Assembly (NCBI RefSeq): GCF_030544485.1
Contig: NZ_CP130610.1
Coordinates: forward strand, 496,001-560,000
Source of the DNA: Halomonas sp. HAL1
GTDB lineage: Bacteria > Pseudomonadota > Gammaproteobacteria > Pseudomonadales > Halomonadaceae
DNA length: 64,000 bases
Direction of reading: 5' to 3'
The notes beneath the pieces were generated by a model that saw only the letters and a program-made list of their open reading frames with translations, searched no databases and was not told the DNA's origin. Position numbers and translations under genes: made by a program. This document shows positions 45,705 through 54,351 of the stretch, in pieces; position 1 is the stretch's first letter; each line of letters begins with the position of its first letter.

Positions 45705-46768
45705 TGGTGCTTGACCGTCTTGATCGTTATATCGCCCGCAACGTGCTGGCGGCCATTGTTGTCGTCCAGTTTGTGCTGCTCGGTTTGGATATTACCATTG
45801 CCTATATCGATGACTTAGGTGATGTACAGGCTGGCTACACTGCTCTGGACGCGTTGGTTTACCTGTTAATGCGCACGCCCTGGCGCTTTTATCAATATGC
45901 GCCGGTGGCAGTGTTAATCGGCGCGCTGATTGGTTTGGGCAGCATGGCGTCCAGCAACGAGCTCACCGTTATGCGTGCGGCTGGGCGCTCGCTGGCGCGC
46001 ATTGTGTGGGGCGTGATGAAGCCGGTGCTGGTGGTGGTGGTCGTGGTGCTGCTGGTCGCCGAGTATGTGAGCCCGCGAACTGAGCAATACGCCGAAGCGT
46101 GGCGTCTGGAAAAACTCCAAGGCGAAGGCGCCATGCTGACCAGCCGCAGCGGCTGGCAGATCGAGGGTGATAGTGTCTACCGTTTTGGGGCGATCCGTGC
46201 GGATAACGTGGTGCTTGATTTAACCCGTTATCGCTTTGATGATCGCCAGCTAGTCGAAGCCACCTACGCACAGCGTGCCCGTTGGGAAGGCGATGCGTGG
46301 CGGTTGGAAAATGTGGCTACCACGCGCATTTTCGACGATCACACTGAGTCGGACCAGGCGGCCAGCATGGATTGGGACACTGCGTTTACCCCCACCCAAC
46401 TGGAGCGATTGCTGCGCGATATTGAGAGCCAGGCACCCAGCGAGCTTTGGGCCTATGCCCAGTTCCTTGAGGAACAGAACCTGCAGAATGACCAGGCGCT
46501 GCTGTATTTTTGGCAGAAGATGCTGATGCCGCTCACCATGGGTTCGCTAGTGCTGATTGCAGCTTCCTTTGTGTTTGGCCCGTTGCGCACCGTGGCCGCA
46601 GGTACGCGCGTGTTTTACGGCGTGGTCACCGGGCTGAGCTTCAAGTATGTACAGGATCTGCTGGCGCCCGCCTCGACAATCTTTGGTTTTTCCCCCGTGT
46701 GGGCCGTGCTGGTGCCAACATTGGCGTGTGCCGGGGTAGGGATCTACTTTCTACGTCGCAACGGTTAG
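45704..46768 (+). CDS. lptG: LPS export ABC transporter permease LptG
   Basis: A 354-residue partner of LptF. It has six membrane segments and a periplasmic jellyroll (about 120-265), starting with LDRYIARNVLAAI and carrying VMRAAGRSLARIV, the coupling region that meets LptB. ATG 45704 overlaps the lptF stop (TAATG), so translation is coupled. The ATPase LptB is not in the window. Confidence 0.95.
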   Translation: MVLDRLDRYIARNVLAAIVVVQFVLLGLDITIAYIDDLGDVQAGYTALDALVYLLMRTPWRFYQYAPVAVLIGALIGLGSMASSNELTVMRAAGRSLARIVWGVMKPVLVVVVVVLLVAEYVSPRTEQYAEAWRLEKLQGEGAMLTSRSGWQIEGDSVYRFGAIRADNVVLDLTRYRFDDRQLVEATYAQRARWEGDAWRLENVATTRIFDDHTESDQAASMDWDTAFTPTQLERLLRDIESQAPSELWAYAQFLEEQNLQNDQALLYFWQKMLMPLTMGSLVLIAASFVFGPLRTVAAGTRVFYGVVTGLSFKYVQDLLAPASTIFGFSPVWAVLVPTLACAGVGIYFLRRNG

Positions 46769-46836
46769 GCGTAGTTTGCTAAGCCAAAAAATTTCATCAC
46801 CGCCAAGTGGCAAGCAAGAACTAATAAGAGAGAACT

Positions 46837-47310
46837 ATGCGAATACGACGCTTTGCTCAGTTGGACAGCGTATGGCCAGCGGGTCTTGGACGCCGCCTGG
46901 GTGCCATGCTCTATGACGGCTTTCTGGTCACCGCGATCTGGATAGCCGTGACCGTCGCGCATATGGTTTTTTTCCGCTATGTGCTTGGTCAGCAGCCAGA
47001 AGAGATTGGCACTACGGCCGGTGATATCTGGAGCCTGCGTCTCTTGCTGCTGTTTTTTGTCACCCTGTTTTTCGTTTTTTCTTGGTCGCGTGGGGGAATG
47101 ACCTTGGGCATGCAGGCGTGGCGGTTGCGGGTGCAAACACTGGATGGCTATTCGCTGAATTTGAGGCAGTGCCTCATTCGCTGCGCGGTGGCGTGGCTCT
47201 CACTGCTGGCATTTGGTTTGGGCTACTTATGGGTATTGTTCGATAAACAGCGGCGCAGTTGGCCGGATATTGCTTCCAATACGCAAACGGTGGTTTTGCC
47301 GAAAAAATAA
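46837..47310 (+). CDS. RDD-family membrane protein
   Basis: A 157-residue membrane protein with three or four hydrophobic segments. The RDD family pattern is visible: GRRLGAMLYDGFLV (Arg, Asp) in the first segment and GMQAWRLRVQTLDG between later segments. RDD proteins are often placed after lptFG; some act in ion exchange, but the role here is unknown. RBS AGAGAGA lies before ATG 46837. Confidence 0.85.
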   Translation: MRIRRFAQLDSVWPAGLGRRLGAMLYDGFLVTAIWIAVTVAHMVFFRYVLGQQPEEIGTTAGDIWSLRLLLLFFVTLFFVFSWSRGGMTLGMQAWRLRVQTLDGYSLNLRQCLIRCAVAWLSLLAFGLGYLWVLFDKQRRSWPDIASNTQTVVLPKK

Positions 47311-47421
47311 TAGTTACTTGCGCAATGCCTTATGAAGGTAGAAAACATTGCTAAGCCAATAGGTTATCGTGCTTTGATTATTCTTTAAGACGAATAGATA
47401 CCAACAAGCAGTCATTTCTAC

Positions 47422-47452
47422 TTGAAAAGACCTATGCGAATCATTTACATTC
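47422..47452 (+). promoter_or_regulatory. Promoter with possible Fur box upstream of bfd
   Basis: TTGAAA (47422-47427) and TTACAT (47445-47450) are 17 bases apart. The stretch ATGCGAATCATTTACATTC (47434-47452) matches the 19-bp Fur consensus at 11 positions and covers the -10. Iron repression of bfd is known in other proteobacteria; the match here is moderate. Confidence 0.4.
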
Positions 47453-47479
47453 ACCTCATGACTTTTATGAGGTGTCGCC

Positions 47480-47686
47480 ATGTACGTTTGTGTGTGCAAG
47501 GGAGTAACCGACCATCAGATTCGCCAGCACGTTAGCGACGGAGCGCGCAGCTGGCGAGAAGTACGCGAGGCAACCGGCTGCGCAACGCAGTGCGGTAAGT
47601 GCGCGTGCTATGCTAAATCTATTACCCGCGACGCCGTACAAGAAGCACGCCAAGAAGCCGATATGGGCCTTGCCTACGCCGTGTGA
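47480..47686 (+). CDS. bfd: Bacterioferritin-associated ferredoxin
   Basis: A 68-residue [2Fe-2S] protein that reduces the ferric core of bacterioferritin to release iron. The four cluster Cys sit in MYVCVCKGVTD (C4, C6) and GCATQCGKC (CxxC), the Bfd pattern. ATG 47480 follows GAGGTG. It precedes bfr by about 200 bases that hold a separate promoter, so the pair can be expressed in opposite iron conditions. Confidence 0.93.
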   Translation: MYVCVCKGVTDHQIRQHVSDGARSWREVREATGCATQCGKCACYAKSITRDAVQEARQEADMGLAYAV

Positions 47687-47716
47687 CGCGAATCACTATT
47701 GTTAGGGTTACCTTTA

Positions 47717-47783
47717 GCAAATATATGATTTGCTTGAACTTTTAAATACCTTATCTATACTCTCAGGAAAGCTGGGAGTATAG
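47717..47783 (+). promoter_or_regulatory. bfr promoter with two dyads
   Basis: A strong sigma-70 promoter is visible: TTGAAC (47734-47739), 16 bases, TATACT (47756-47761). Directly before the -35 lies AGCAAAT-ATATG-ATTTGCT (47716-47734). A second dyad, CTATACTCTC (47755-47764) and GGGAGTATAG (47774-47783), begins at the -10 and spans the likely start site. The layout suggests two DNA-binding regulators, or one DNA site and one RNA hairpin. Confidence 0.6.
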
Positions 47784-47890
47784 CTATGTACGCCTATACC
47801 TCTCTCCAAACGTAACTGCTTGATCGCGTTATTAAAGGCCAACTTAACCATTGGCATATACATTAGCATTACAGTAGAAAAGGTGACGTC

Positions 47891-48373
47891 ATGAAAGGTG
47901 ATACTAAAGTTCTTGAGCATCTCAATAAGGCGCTCGGCAACGAACTGGTTGCGATTAATCAGTACTTTTTACATGCCAAAATGTACAAGGATTGGGGTCT
48001 GAAAGCGCTGGCTAAGTGGGAATACGATGAATCCATCGAAGAGATGCAGCACGCTGACAAGATCATTGAGCGCATCCTGTTTCTAGAGGGCATCCCCAAC
48101 CTGCAAGATCTTGGCAAGCTGCACATCGGCGAAAACGTCAAAGAGATGCTCGAAAGCGATCTGAAAATCGAGCACGACGGCCGCAATGACTACATCGAAG
48201 CCATCACCTACTGCGAGAGCGTTAAAGATTACGTTACCCGCGATATGCTGCGTGACTTGCTCGCCGATGAAGAGGGTCATATTGACCACATCGAAACTGA
48301 GCTGAAGCTAATCGAACAGGTCGGTATTCAGAACTACCTGCAGCGCCAAATGCAGATGGCTGGCGAAGAGTGA
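47891..48373 (+). CDS. bfr: Bacterioferritin
   Basis: A 160-residue subunit of the 24-mer heme-containing iron store. Ferroxidase ligands are visible at Glu18 ([11 protein letters not shown]), Glu51 and His54 (EEMQHADKI), Glu94 and Glu127/His130 ([10 protein letters not shown]). Met52 is the heme ligand that distinguishes Bfr from ferritin. Length is the usual 158-160. It is followed by a strong bidirectional terminator. Confidence 0.96.
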   Translation: MKGDTKVLEHLNKALGNELVAINQYFLHAKMYKDWGLKALAKWEYDESIEEMQHADKIIERILFLEGIPNLQDLGKLHIGENVKEMLESDLKIEHDGRNDYIEAITYCESVKDYVTRDMLRDLLADEEGHIDHIETELKLIEQVGIQNYLQRQMQMAGEE

Positions 48374-48426
48374 TCTCTCTAGCCAAGTCTGTTTGGTTGG
48401 CTTTTTAGTTCAGCTAAACGTGCAGA

Positions 48427-48464
48427 ATAGAAAACGGGCAGCCACTTGGCTGCCCGTTTTCTAT
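48427..48464. terminator. Bidirectional terminator between bfr and cstA-type gene
   Basis: ATAGAAAACGGGCAGCC (48427-48443) and GGCTGCCCGTTTTCTAT (48448-48464) form a perfect 17-bp stem with loop ACTT. A/T tracts flank the GC core on both sides, so it can stop bfr from the left and the convergent transporter gene from the right. Confidence 0.9.
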
Positions 48465-48488
48465 TGCTGGTATTTCCTCTCAATCACG

Positions 48489-49964
48489 CTATGAGCTGGT
48501 GGCTAGCGTATCGCCCGCCTTGCCTGTACCAAGCGCCTGTTCTGCAGGTTCATCAACCGCAAAGGTCGTGCGGCTCAAACGGCGTACACGCTTCATAAAT
48601 AGCGCAATGCAGATAAGTGTACCCAGTGCCGCTACCACATAGCTCAAGTGCAGCGGTAGACCAAAACCGATAGGGGCATAGGCCAAGTAGGTAAAGGTAG
48701 CCATGGTCATAAAGGTGGCTGGGATTGATGTGATTAAGTGAGGTTTACGCGACAACACCAAGTACATGGTACCTACCCATAGCGCGATAACGGCGGTGGT
48801 TTGGTTCGCCCATGAGAAGTAACGCCACAGTAGCGTGAAGTCCATATGGGTTAATGCATAGGACACTACAAACAGCGGTAGAGCGACCATGACGCGCTTC
48901 ATAATCGGCTTTTGATCGATCTTAATGTAATCAGCAATGATCATTCGTGCGCTGCGGAAAGCGGTATCGCCAGAGGTGATCGGCAACACAATAACGCCGA
49001 GTATGGCCAGGGTGCCGCCGACAGCGCCGAGCATGGTGGTAGACACCTCACTCACCACTGCAGCAGGGCCACCCGCCGCCAGCACATCGGCGAGTGACTG
49101 GTCGCCGTAGAACAGGCTCATCGCCGCCGCCGCCCAAATCATCGCAATGATGCCTTCGGTGATCATCATGCCGTAAAAGATTTTACGCCCATTGGTTTCA
49201 TTTTCAGTCGTACGCGAAATAATCGGCGTTTGAGTGGCGTGGAAGCCGGAAAGCGCCCCACACGAGATGGTTAAAAATAGCAGCGGAAAAATGGGCGCGG
49301 CGTCAGGGTGCATGTTCTGGAACGAAAGCTCGGGGATGGGGGCGCCCGTTACAATCAGGCCAATACCAATACCCGCCGCACTAAACAGTAGTAATGCACC
49401 GAAGTAGGGATAGATACGGCCAATGACCTTATCAATCGGTAGCAGCGTGGCAATCAGATAGTAAATAAAGATAGCGACAATGATGAGTGTTAACGACAGC
49501 GACGTCATATTGGCCAGCAGCGCTGCGGGTGAAGTCACAAAAACCGTACCCACCAGAAGAAGCAGCAGAATCGCGAAGCCATTCACGACGTGCTTCATCG
49601 CTTTACCGAGGAACTTGCCTGCTAACTGTGGCAGGTGAGCGCCGTGGTTGCGAATCGAGATCATCCCGGTCAGATAGTCATGGACAGCACCAGCAAAGAT
49701 GCAGCCGACCACGATCCATATAAAGGCAACAGGGCCATACAGTGCCCCCAGAATGGGACCGAAAATGGGGCCGACACCGGCAATATTAAGTAACTGAATA
49801 AGCGAGTTACGCGTGGTGTTCATCGGCACGTAGTCGATGTTGTCGCGCATGGTGAATGCTGGCGTACGTCGTTTGCGGTCTGTCACAAACACACGCTCAA
49901 CGAACTTCCCATAGGTAAAGTAGCCCACTATTAGCAGCAGGATCGATACGATAAAGGTGATCAT
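48489..49964 (-). CDS. cstA: CstA-family carbon starvation transporter (short form)
   Basis: A 491-residue membrane protein with about 13 to 14 hydrophobic segments and the CstA core signatures: NIAGVGPIFGPILGALYGP, FAGAVHDYLTG and LSGFHATQTPIISRT. E. coli CstA and BtsT are near 700 residues, so this is the short class. Family members import peptides or pyruvate; the substrate here is not determined by sequence. It stands alone between two terminators that share their core sequence. ATG 49964 has a weak RBS. Confidence 0.85.
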   Translation of the reverse strand: MITFIVSILLLIVGYFTYGKFVERVFVTDRKRRTPAFTMRDNIDYVPMNTTRNSLIQLLNIAGVGPIFGPILGALYGPVAFIWIVVGCIFAGAVHDYLTGMISIRNHGAHLPQLAGKFLGKAMKHVVNGFAILLLLLVGTVFVTSPAALLANMTSLSLTLIIVAIFIYYLIATLLPIDKVIGRIYPYFGALLLFSAAGIGIGLIVTGAPIPELSFQNMHPDAAPIFPLLFLTISCGALSGFHATQTPIISRTTENETNGRKIFYGMMITEGIIAMIWAAAAMSLFYGDQSLADVLAAGGPAAVVSEVSTTMLGAVGGTLAILGVIVLPITSGDTAFRSARMIIADYIKIDQKPIMKRVMVALPLFVVSYALTHMDFTLLWRYFSWANQTTAVIALWVGTMYLVLSRKPHLITSIPATFMTMATFTYLAYAPIGFGLPLHLSYVVAALGTLICIALFMKRVRRLSRTTFAVDEPAEQALGTGKAGDTLATSS

Positions 49965-50096
49965 CTAAGGTACCTAGAGCAGTGAGGCGGATAGGCGAGC
50001 ATGCTAATAGCACACAAGGAAAGGCTTCTTTAGCCATGGCGAATGTACAGATAAGCGCTATAAAATCACAGTTAGACTTTAGTTGGTTGCAGGCAA

Positions 50097-50126
50097 AAAA
50101 CGGGCAGCTCAATGGCTGCCCGTTTT
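50097..50126 (-). terminator. Terminator of sodC
   Basis: AAAACGGGCAGC (50097-50108) and GCTGCCCGTTTT (50115-50126) pair over 12 bases with a six-base loop. On the minus strand it lies 24 bases after the sodC stop, though the T-rich side on that strand comes from the A tract upstream. The core repeats that of the terminator at 48427-48464. Confidence 0.8.
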
Positions 50127-50149
50127 GTTTGTTAACAACGTTGGTTAAT

Positions 50150-50686
50150 CTACGACTCAACCACGCCGCAGGCCATGCGGGTGCCGCCACCGCCCAGATG
50201 CGGCTCATCCTCGTAGGTATCACCGCCTTCATGAATCATGATACTGCGGCCAGGCATATCTTCCATGCTCAAGCGGGGCGCCAGTACCGGCAGGTTGGCT
50301 TCGCCATCCTCATTCACGGTCAGCACCGGTAGGTCACCTAAATGACCTTCACCATACGGGCCTTGGTGGGTGCCGGTTTCCTCGGGGTCATAGTGACCAC
50401 CTGCGGACAGTGCAGCGGTCATTTCGCCACTGTCGTTTTCGGCAGGATCGCAGCTGGCGTTCTGGTGAACGTGAAAGCCGTAAACGCCGGGCTCAAGATC
50501 CGTCAGCGAGGGTGTCAGCAATAAACCGTGATCCGTATGTTCAAGGGATACGGTGCCAATAGACTCTTCACTTCCTTCGGTGCTGACTTTATGCATCTCC
50601 ACATCAAGGGTTTCATTGGCCTGGGCCGACGATGTGGCGAGCAGTAATGAGGCAGCAATAGCAGTAAGTGGTGTTGAATAGCGCAT
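50150..50686 (-). CDS. sodC: Periplasmic Cu/Zn superoxide dismutase
   Basis: A 178-residue exported enzyme that dismutates superoxide in the periplasm. A signal peptide (about 1-23, ending AQA) is followed by metal ligands in GFHVHQN, GGHYDP and GHLGDLP, the active-site His in SIMIHEGGD and the Cys pair (ASCDP and MACGV). I chose ATG 50686, preceded by GGAG; the frame runs 18 codons upstream without support. Confidence 0.95.
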   Translation of the reverse strand: MRYSTPLTAIAASLLLATSSAQANETLDVEMHKVSTEGSEESIGTVSLEHTDHGLLLTPSLTDLEPGVYGFHVHQNASCDPAENDSGEMTAALSAGGHYDPEETGTHQGPYGEGHLGDLPVLTVNEDGEANLPVLAPRLSMEDMPGRSIMIHEGGDTYEDEPHLGGGGTRMACGVVES

Positions 50687-50863
50687 AGAGTTTTCTCCTT
50701 CCGAATCCATGGAAACGCTGTAGCAGCGTTGCTTATTCAAGGTAGCTGCCGAGCGGTTTCTTCGCCAATTAACCCGACGGATGACATCGGCTCGTCAAGC
50801 CGCGACAATAGCCGCCTATTTTTATACTGATATGTTAGTCACCAGCTGTTACCAGGGAGCGTT

Positions 50864-51637
50864 ATGACGCCACTCAACATCCTCTATCAGGATGAGTTTC
50901 TCGTTGCAGTGTATAAGCCGTCAGGCCTATTAGTGCACCGCTCGGCGTTAGCGCGTGGCGAAACTGAATTTCTGCTCCAGCGGCTTCGCGACCAGCTCGG
51001 TAAGCGGGTGTATCCCGTTCACCGGTTGGATCGACCGACGTCAGGTGTGATCGTTTTTGCGCTCTCTTCAACGGTGGCTGGCCTGCTCAGCGAAGCCTTT
51101 AGCGAGCGTCAGGTAGAAAAGCGCTACCTGGCGGTGGTGCGGGGTAAAGCACCGGAGAGCGAACGTTTGGATTACCCACTGCGGGAAGAGGATGGCTCGC
51201 GGCCTAAAGCTGAGATGCCTGCCATGCCTGCGATGACCGATATTCGCCGTCTGGATAGCGCTGAGTTGCCGGTACAGGTCGACCGTTACCCAGTGGCGCG
51301 TTACTCCCTGGTAGAGGCTCGGCCATTGACGGGTCGGCGCCACCAAATTCGTCGTCATCTTTCACGGCGGGGCTATCCCATTATCGGCGATGCGAAACAC
51401 GGTAAAAGTGTTCACAACCGCTTTTTTGCCGAGCAGTTGGGCGCGCCGCGCTTACTGCTGGCCGCCACCTATTTAGCCTTTGACCATCCGCTGTTGGCCA
51501 AGCGTGTACAATTGAGCTGCGCCTTGGACGAGACCATGATCGCGCTGTTTCATCACCTAGGCTGGGCAGGGCATTTGCCGCTGGATAGCGTACGAACGCC
51601 GCCTCTTGCAACGCCTTCCGCTCTCCAAGCACTGTGA
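50864..51637 (+). CDS. truC: tRNA pseudouridine(65) synthase TruC
   Basis: A 257-residue RluA-family enzyme. The catalytic motif HRLDRPTSG (Asp nucleophile) is near residue 57, and RRHQIRRHLSRRGYPIIGD is the conserved RNA/uracil-binding region. The short single-domain form without an S4 domain, plus YQDEFLVAVYKPSGLLVHRS, fits TruC, which modifies U65 of tRNA. The start is ATG 50864 with AGGGAG upstream. It is followed 10 bases later by tcdA. Confidence 0.9.
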   Translation: MTPLNILYQDEFLVAVYKPSGLLVHRSALARGETEFLLQRLRDQLGKRVYPVHRLDRPTSGVIVFALSSTVAGLLSEAFSERQVEKRYLAVVRGKAPESERLDYPLREEDGSRPKAEMPAMPAMTDIRRLDSAELPVQVDRYPVARYSLVEARPLTGRRHQIRRHLSRRGYPIIGDAKHGKSVHNRFFAEQLGAPRLLLAATYLAFDHPLLAKRVQLSCALDETMIALFHHLGWAGHLPLDSVRTPPLATPSALQAL

Positions 51638-51647
51638 GTCTGTTTCT

Positions 51648-52529
51648 ATGCCTTTGAACGAGCCATCAACCTCCCTTGCTACCGCCTCAGTTTCTAGCGC
51701 CTATTCTTCTAGCGACTATGACTTCCGCTTTGGCGGTATTCGGCGCCTTTACGGCCAGCGTGCGGCGCAGGCATTTCGCCGTGCCCATGTAGTGGTAGTC
51801 GGCGTTGGCGGCGTAGGTAGCTGGACGGTAGAGGCGCTGGCCCGCTCGGGCATCGGCAAGCTTACGCTGATTGATCTGGACGACGTATGTGTCTCCAACG
51901 TCAACCGCCAGCTCCACGCGCTGGATGGCACGATTGGCCAGCCCAAAGTAGATGTGCTGGCCGAGCGCTGCCGCCTGATTGCCCCAGAGATTGAGATCAT
52001 CGCGGATACCGCCTTCGTCACGCCCACCAACCTGGCCGAGCGCATTCCTGAGGATGCCGACCACGTGGTGGATGCCATCGACAGCGTGATCGCCAAGGCC
52101 GCGCTGATCGCCTGGTGCAAGCGGCGCAAAATGCCGATTACCGTGACCGGCGCGGCGGGCGGGCAGACCGACCCGACGCGCATTCAAGTGGCGGATTTGA
52201 CCCGCACCGAGCACGACCCGCTGCTCTCCAAAGTGCGCTCGCGGCTGCGTCGCGATTACGGCTTCTCCCGCAACCCCAAGCGGCGTTTCTCGGTGGAGTG
52301 CGTCTACTCCGATGAGCAGTTGATCTACCCCAGTGCTGACGGCGAAGTGTGTCTGCAAAAGCCCGGCAGCAATGAGGCCACACGGCTCGACTGCGCCTCC
52401 GGCTTTGGCGCCGCGACGTTTCTGACCGGCACTTTTGGCTTCGTGGCCGCCTCCAAAGTGCTGGAGCGCCTCGCCAAGAAAGCGAATCAGCCCGCCGCCA
52501 CTCAGGCCATCCAAGAGGAAAGCGAATGA
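51648..52529 (+). CDS. tcdA: tRNA threonylcarbamoyladenosine dehydratase TcdA
   Basis: A 293-residue E1-like enzyme that uses ATP to cyclise t6A37 in tRNA to the hydantoin form. The nucleotide loop is VVVGVGGVGSW (about 48-58), with LIDLDDVCVSNVNRQ and the SVECVYSDE segment near the C-terminal half. I chose ATG 51648; the frame extends back into truC from TTG 51606. It shares ATGA with the next gene. Two tRNA-modifying enzymes are thus adjacent. Confidence 0.93.
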   Translation: MPLNEPSTSLATASVSSAYSSSDYDFRFGGIRRLYGQRAAQAFRRAHVVVVGVGGVGSWTVEALARSGIGKLTLIDLDDVCVSNVNRQLHALDGTIGQPKVDVLAERCRLIAPEIEIIADTAFVTPTNLAERIPEDADHVVDAIDSVIAKAALIAWCKRRKMPITVTGAAGGQTDPTRIQVADLTRTEHDPLLSKVRSRLRRDYGFSRNPKRRFSVECVYSDEQLIYPSADGEVCLQKPGSNEATRLDCASGFGAATFLTGTFGFVAASKVLERLAKKANQPAATQAIQEESE

Positions 52530-52744
52530 CCACTCCCGTTCCCGGTATTTACCGCCACTACAAAGGCAGCCTTTACGAAGTAATGGGCACCGCCCAGCAC
52601 AGCGAAAGTGAAGAACCGCTGGTAGTCTACCGCGCGCTATATGGCGACTACGGTCTTTGGGTGCGCCCGCTGGCGATGTTCATGGAGAGCGTGACGAAAG
52701 AAGGGAACACCCAGCCGCGCTTTGCGTTGGAGAAAGCGTTCTAG
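52526..52744 (+). CDS. DUF1653 domain protein
   Basis: A 72-residue protein with the DUF1653 pattern: GIYRHYKGSLYEVMGTA at the N-terminus, then VVYRALYGDYGLWVRPLAMF. The family is a compact beta-barrel-like domain of unknown function. Its ATG overlaps the tcdA stop (ATGA), so it is translationally coupled. A strong terminator follows 36 bases later. Confidence 0.9.
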   Translation: MTTPVPGIYRHYKGSLYEVMGTAQHSESEEPLVVYRALYGDYGLWVRPLAMFMESVTKEGNTQPRFALEKAF

Positions 52745-52779
52745 CCCGTATTGATTGCTCCATCGTCGCTCTTATTGTC

Positions 52780-52813
52780 CGCCGCCCCCTGTTAGCAGGG
52801 ATGCGGCGTTTTT
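52780..52813 (+). terminator. Intrinsic terminator after the truC-tcdA-DUF1653 operon
   Basis: CGCCGC (52780-52785) pairs with GCGGCG (52803-52808), with an inner stem CCCTG/CAGGG, and is followed by TTTTT. It closes the plus-strand operon before the sulfur genes. Confidence 0.9.
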
Positions 52814-52911
52814 GTGGTTGTTATTGCTTATATTCCATAATCAGCTATCTTTATAACAATTATTGACGCTTTGGCGTCAGGCAACACTACTTAAGTAGCC
52901 GGGAGATAAGC

Positions 52912-53820
52912 ATGCAGACCTTTGCCCTTTCTCAAAGCTCAGGCACAGGCGCACCTGATGTGGCGGGCTTTTTTGATCCGCGCACCTTTAGCATCCAATA
53001 CATCGTCAGCGACCCTGCCACCAAGCAGTGCGCGATTATTGATCCGGTGCTGGATTTCGACGAAAAGTCTGGCGCAACGGCCACCTTTTGCGCTGACGCA
53101 CTGTTGAAATATATCGAGGAAGAGGGGCTGACAGTGGCGTGGATTCTGGATACGCACCCCCACGCGGACCACTTTTCAGCAGCACAGTACCTAAAAGAGA
53201 AAACCGGCGCACCGACGGCGATTGGCCAGTACGTCACCAAAGTGCAGGCACTATGGAAGGAGATTTACCACTGGCCGGAGATGCCGACCGATGGCCGCCA
53301 GTGGGACACGCTGTTTGTCGAGGGCGATACGTTTGCCATCGGTGAACTCAGCGCTCGCGTGCTGCACTCGCCTGGCCATACGCTGGCCTCCATCACCTAC
53401 GTAATCGGTGATGCCGCCTTTGTGCATGACACCCTTTTTCAGCCTGATTTTGGGACGGCGCGAGCCGATTTTCCCGGTGGGGATGCCAAGTCTCTATGGA
53501 GCTCCATCCAGCAGATTCTCGCGCTACCGGGCAATACACGGCTGTTCACCGGCCACGACTATATGCCCGACGACCGTGAACCGCAGTGGGAGAGCAGCGT
53601 CGATGAGCAGCGAGCCAACAACCCGCACTTGGTGGGCAAAAGCGAGGAGGAGTACATCGCACTGCGCCACAAACGAGATAGCGAGCTGCCCATGCCCAAG
53701 CTGATTTTGCACGCGCTGCAAGTGAATATCCGCGGTGGTCGTTTGCCGGAGCCTGAAACCAACGGCAAGCGCTATCTGAAAATCCCCCTGGATGCCCTGG
53801 AAGGTGCGGCCTGGGATTGA
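52912..53820 (+). CDS. MBL-fold hydrolase, persulfide-dioxygenase (ETHE1/Blh)-like
   Basis: A 302-residue metallo-beta-lactamase-fold protein. The metal motif is THPHADHF, with further ligands in HSPGHTLAS and TGHDY. The start AGFFDPRTFSIQYIVSDP and the C-terminal RGGRLPEPETNGKRYLKIP are typical of the ETHE1-like group that oxidises glutathione persulfide to sulfite. The next genes (CX5R protein and SulP transporter) fit sulfide or persulfide detoxification. RBS GGGAG precedes ATG 52912. Confidence 0.82.
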   Translation: MQTFALSQSSGTGAPDVAGFFDPRTFSIQYIVSDPATKQCAIIDPVLDFDEKSGATATFCADALLKYIEEEGLTVAWILDTHPHADHFSAAQYLKEKTGAPTAIGQYVTKVQALWKEIYHWPEMPTDGRQWDTLFVEGDTFAIGELSARVLHSPGHTLASITYVIGDAAFVHDTLFQPDFGTARADFPGGDAKSLWSSIQQILALPGNTRLFTGHDYMPDDREPQWESSVDEQRANNPHLVGKSEEEYIALRHKRDSELPMPKLILHALQVNIRGGRLPEPETNGKRYLKIPLDALEGAAWD

Positions 53821-53853
53821 TGTTATCCAAACCAATATGAGGTGTGCTCGGTC

Positions 53854-54282
53854 ATGCAAACGAAGCCATTGGAGCCAGGCGTTGAGATCACCTCAGCGCT
53901 GACGGTGGATGAGTTGGAGGAGGTAAAAGCCCGTGGTTTTCACGCGGTGGTGTGTAACCGCATCGAAGGTGAGAGCGAGGACTTTCCAGACGAGGCGCGC
54001 TACCGCGAAAAAGCCGAGCAGCTTGGCCTTGCCTGGGTGCATATCCCTGTGAAGCCAGGCGAGTACAGCGAAGCTGACATCCGCGCCTTTGCTGAAGCGC
54101 TCCAACAGCTGCCGCGCCCTCTCTTGGCGTTTTGCCGCTCAGGTAAGCGGGCCACGCACCTGTGGGCCTATGCCAAGCGTCAGCACGAGCAGTGCGAATT
54201 GGCGGAGCTGTTTACGGCGGCCCATGCGGCAGGGGTTGACTTGGAAGACCAGCGCCAAAGTCTTGAACGGAGCGCCCAATAA
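53854..54282 (+). CDS. TIGR01244/DUF442 phosphatase-like protein
   Basis: A 142-residue protein with a tyrosine-phosphatase-like loop FCRSGKRA (CX5R). The family (TIGR01244, DUF442) is often fused to or next to persulfide-dioxygenase-like hydrolases, as in Blh, and is called sulfur transferase in some annotations; activity is not firmly known. I chose ATG 53854 with GAGG eleven bases upstream; an upstream in-frame GTG 53842 overlaps that site. It follows the MBL gene by 33 bases. Confidence 0.8.
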   Translation: MQTKPLEPGVEITSALTVDELEEVKARGFHAVVCNRIEGESEDFPDEARYREKAEQLGLAWVHIPVKPGEYSEADIRAFAEALQQLPRPLLAFCRSGKRATHLWAYAKRQHEQCELAELFTAAHAAGVDLEDQRQSLERSAQ

Positions 54283-54351
54283 AAATCGAAGATGAGTGAA
54301 ACCCTACTACGAAGGCCCCGTATCAGCATGTACCTATTATGAGACTGCATC

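Noticed and set aside
51687..52514. 275-codon minus-strand frame opposite tcdA
   Set aside because: It mirrors tcdA codons and resembles no known protein; tcdA is well supported on the plus strand.
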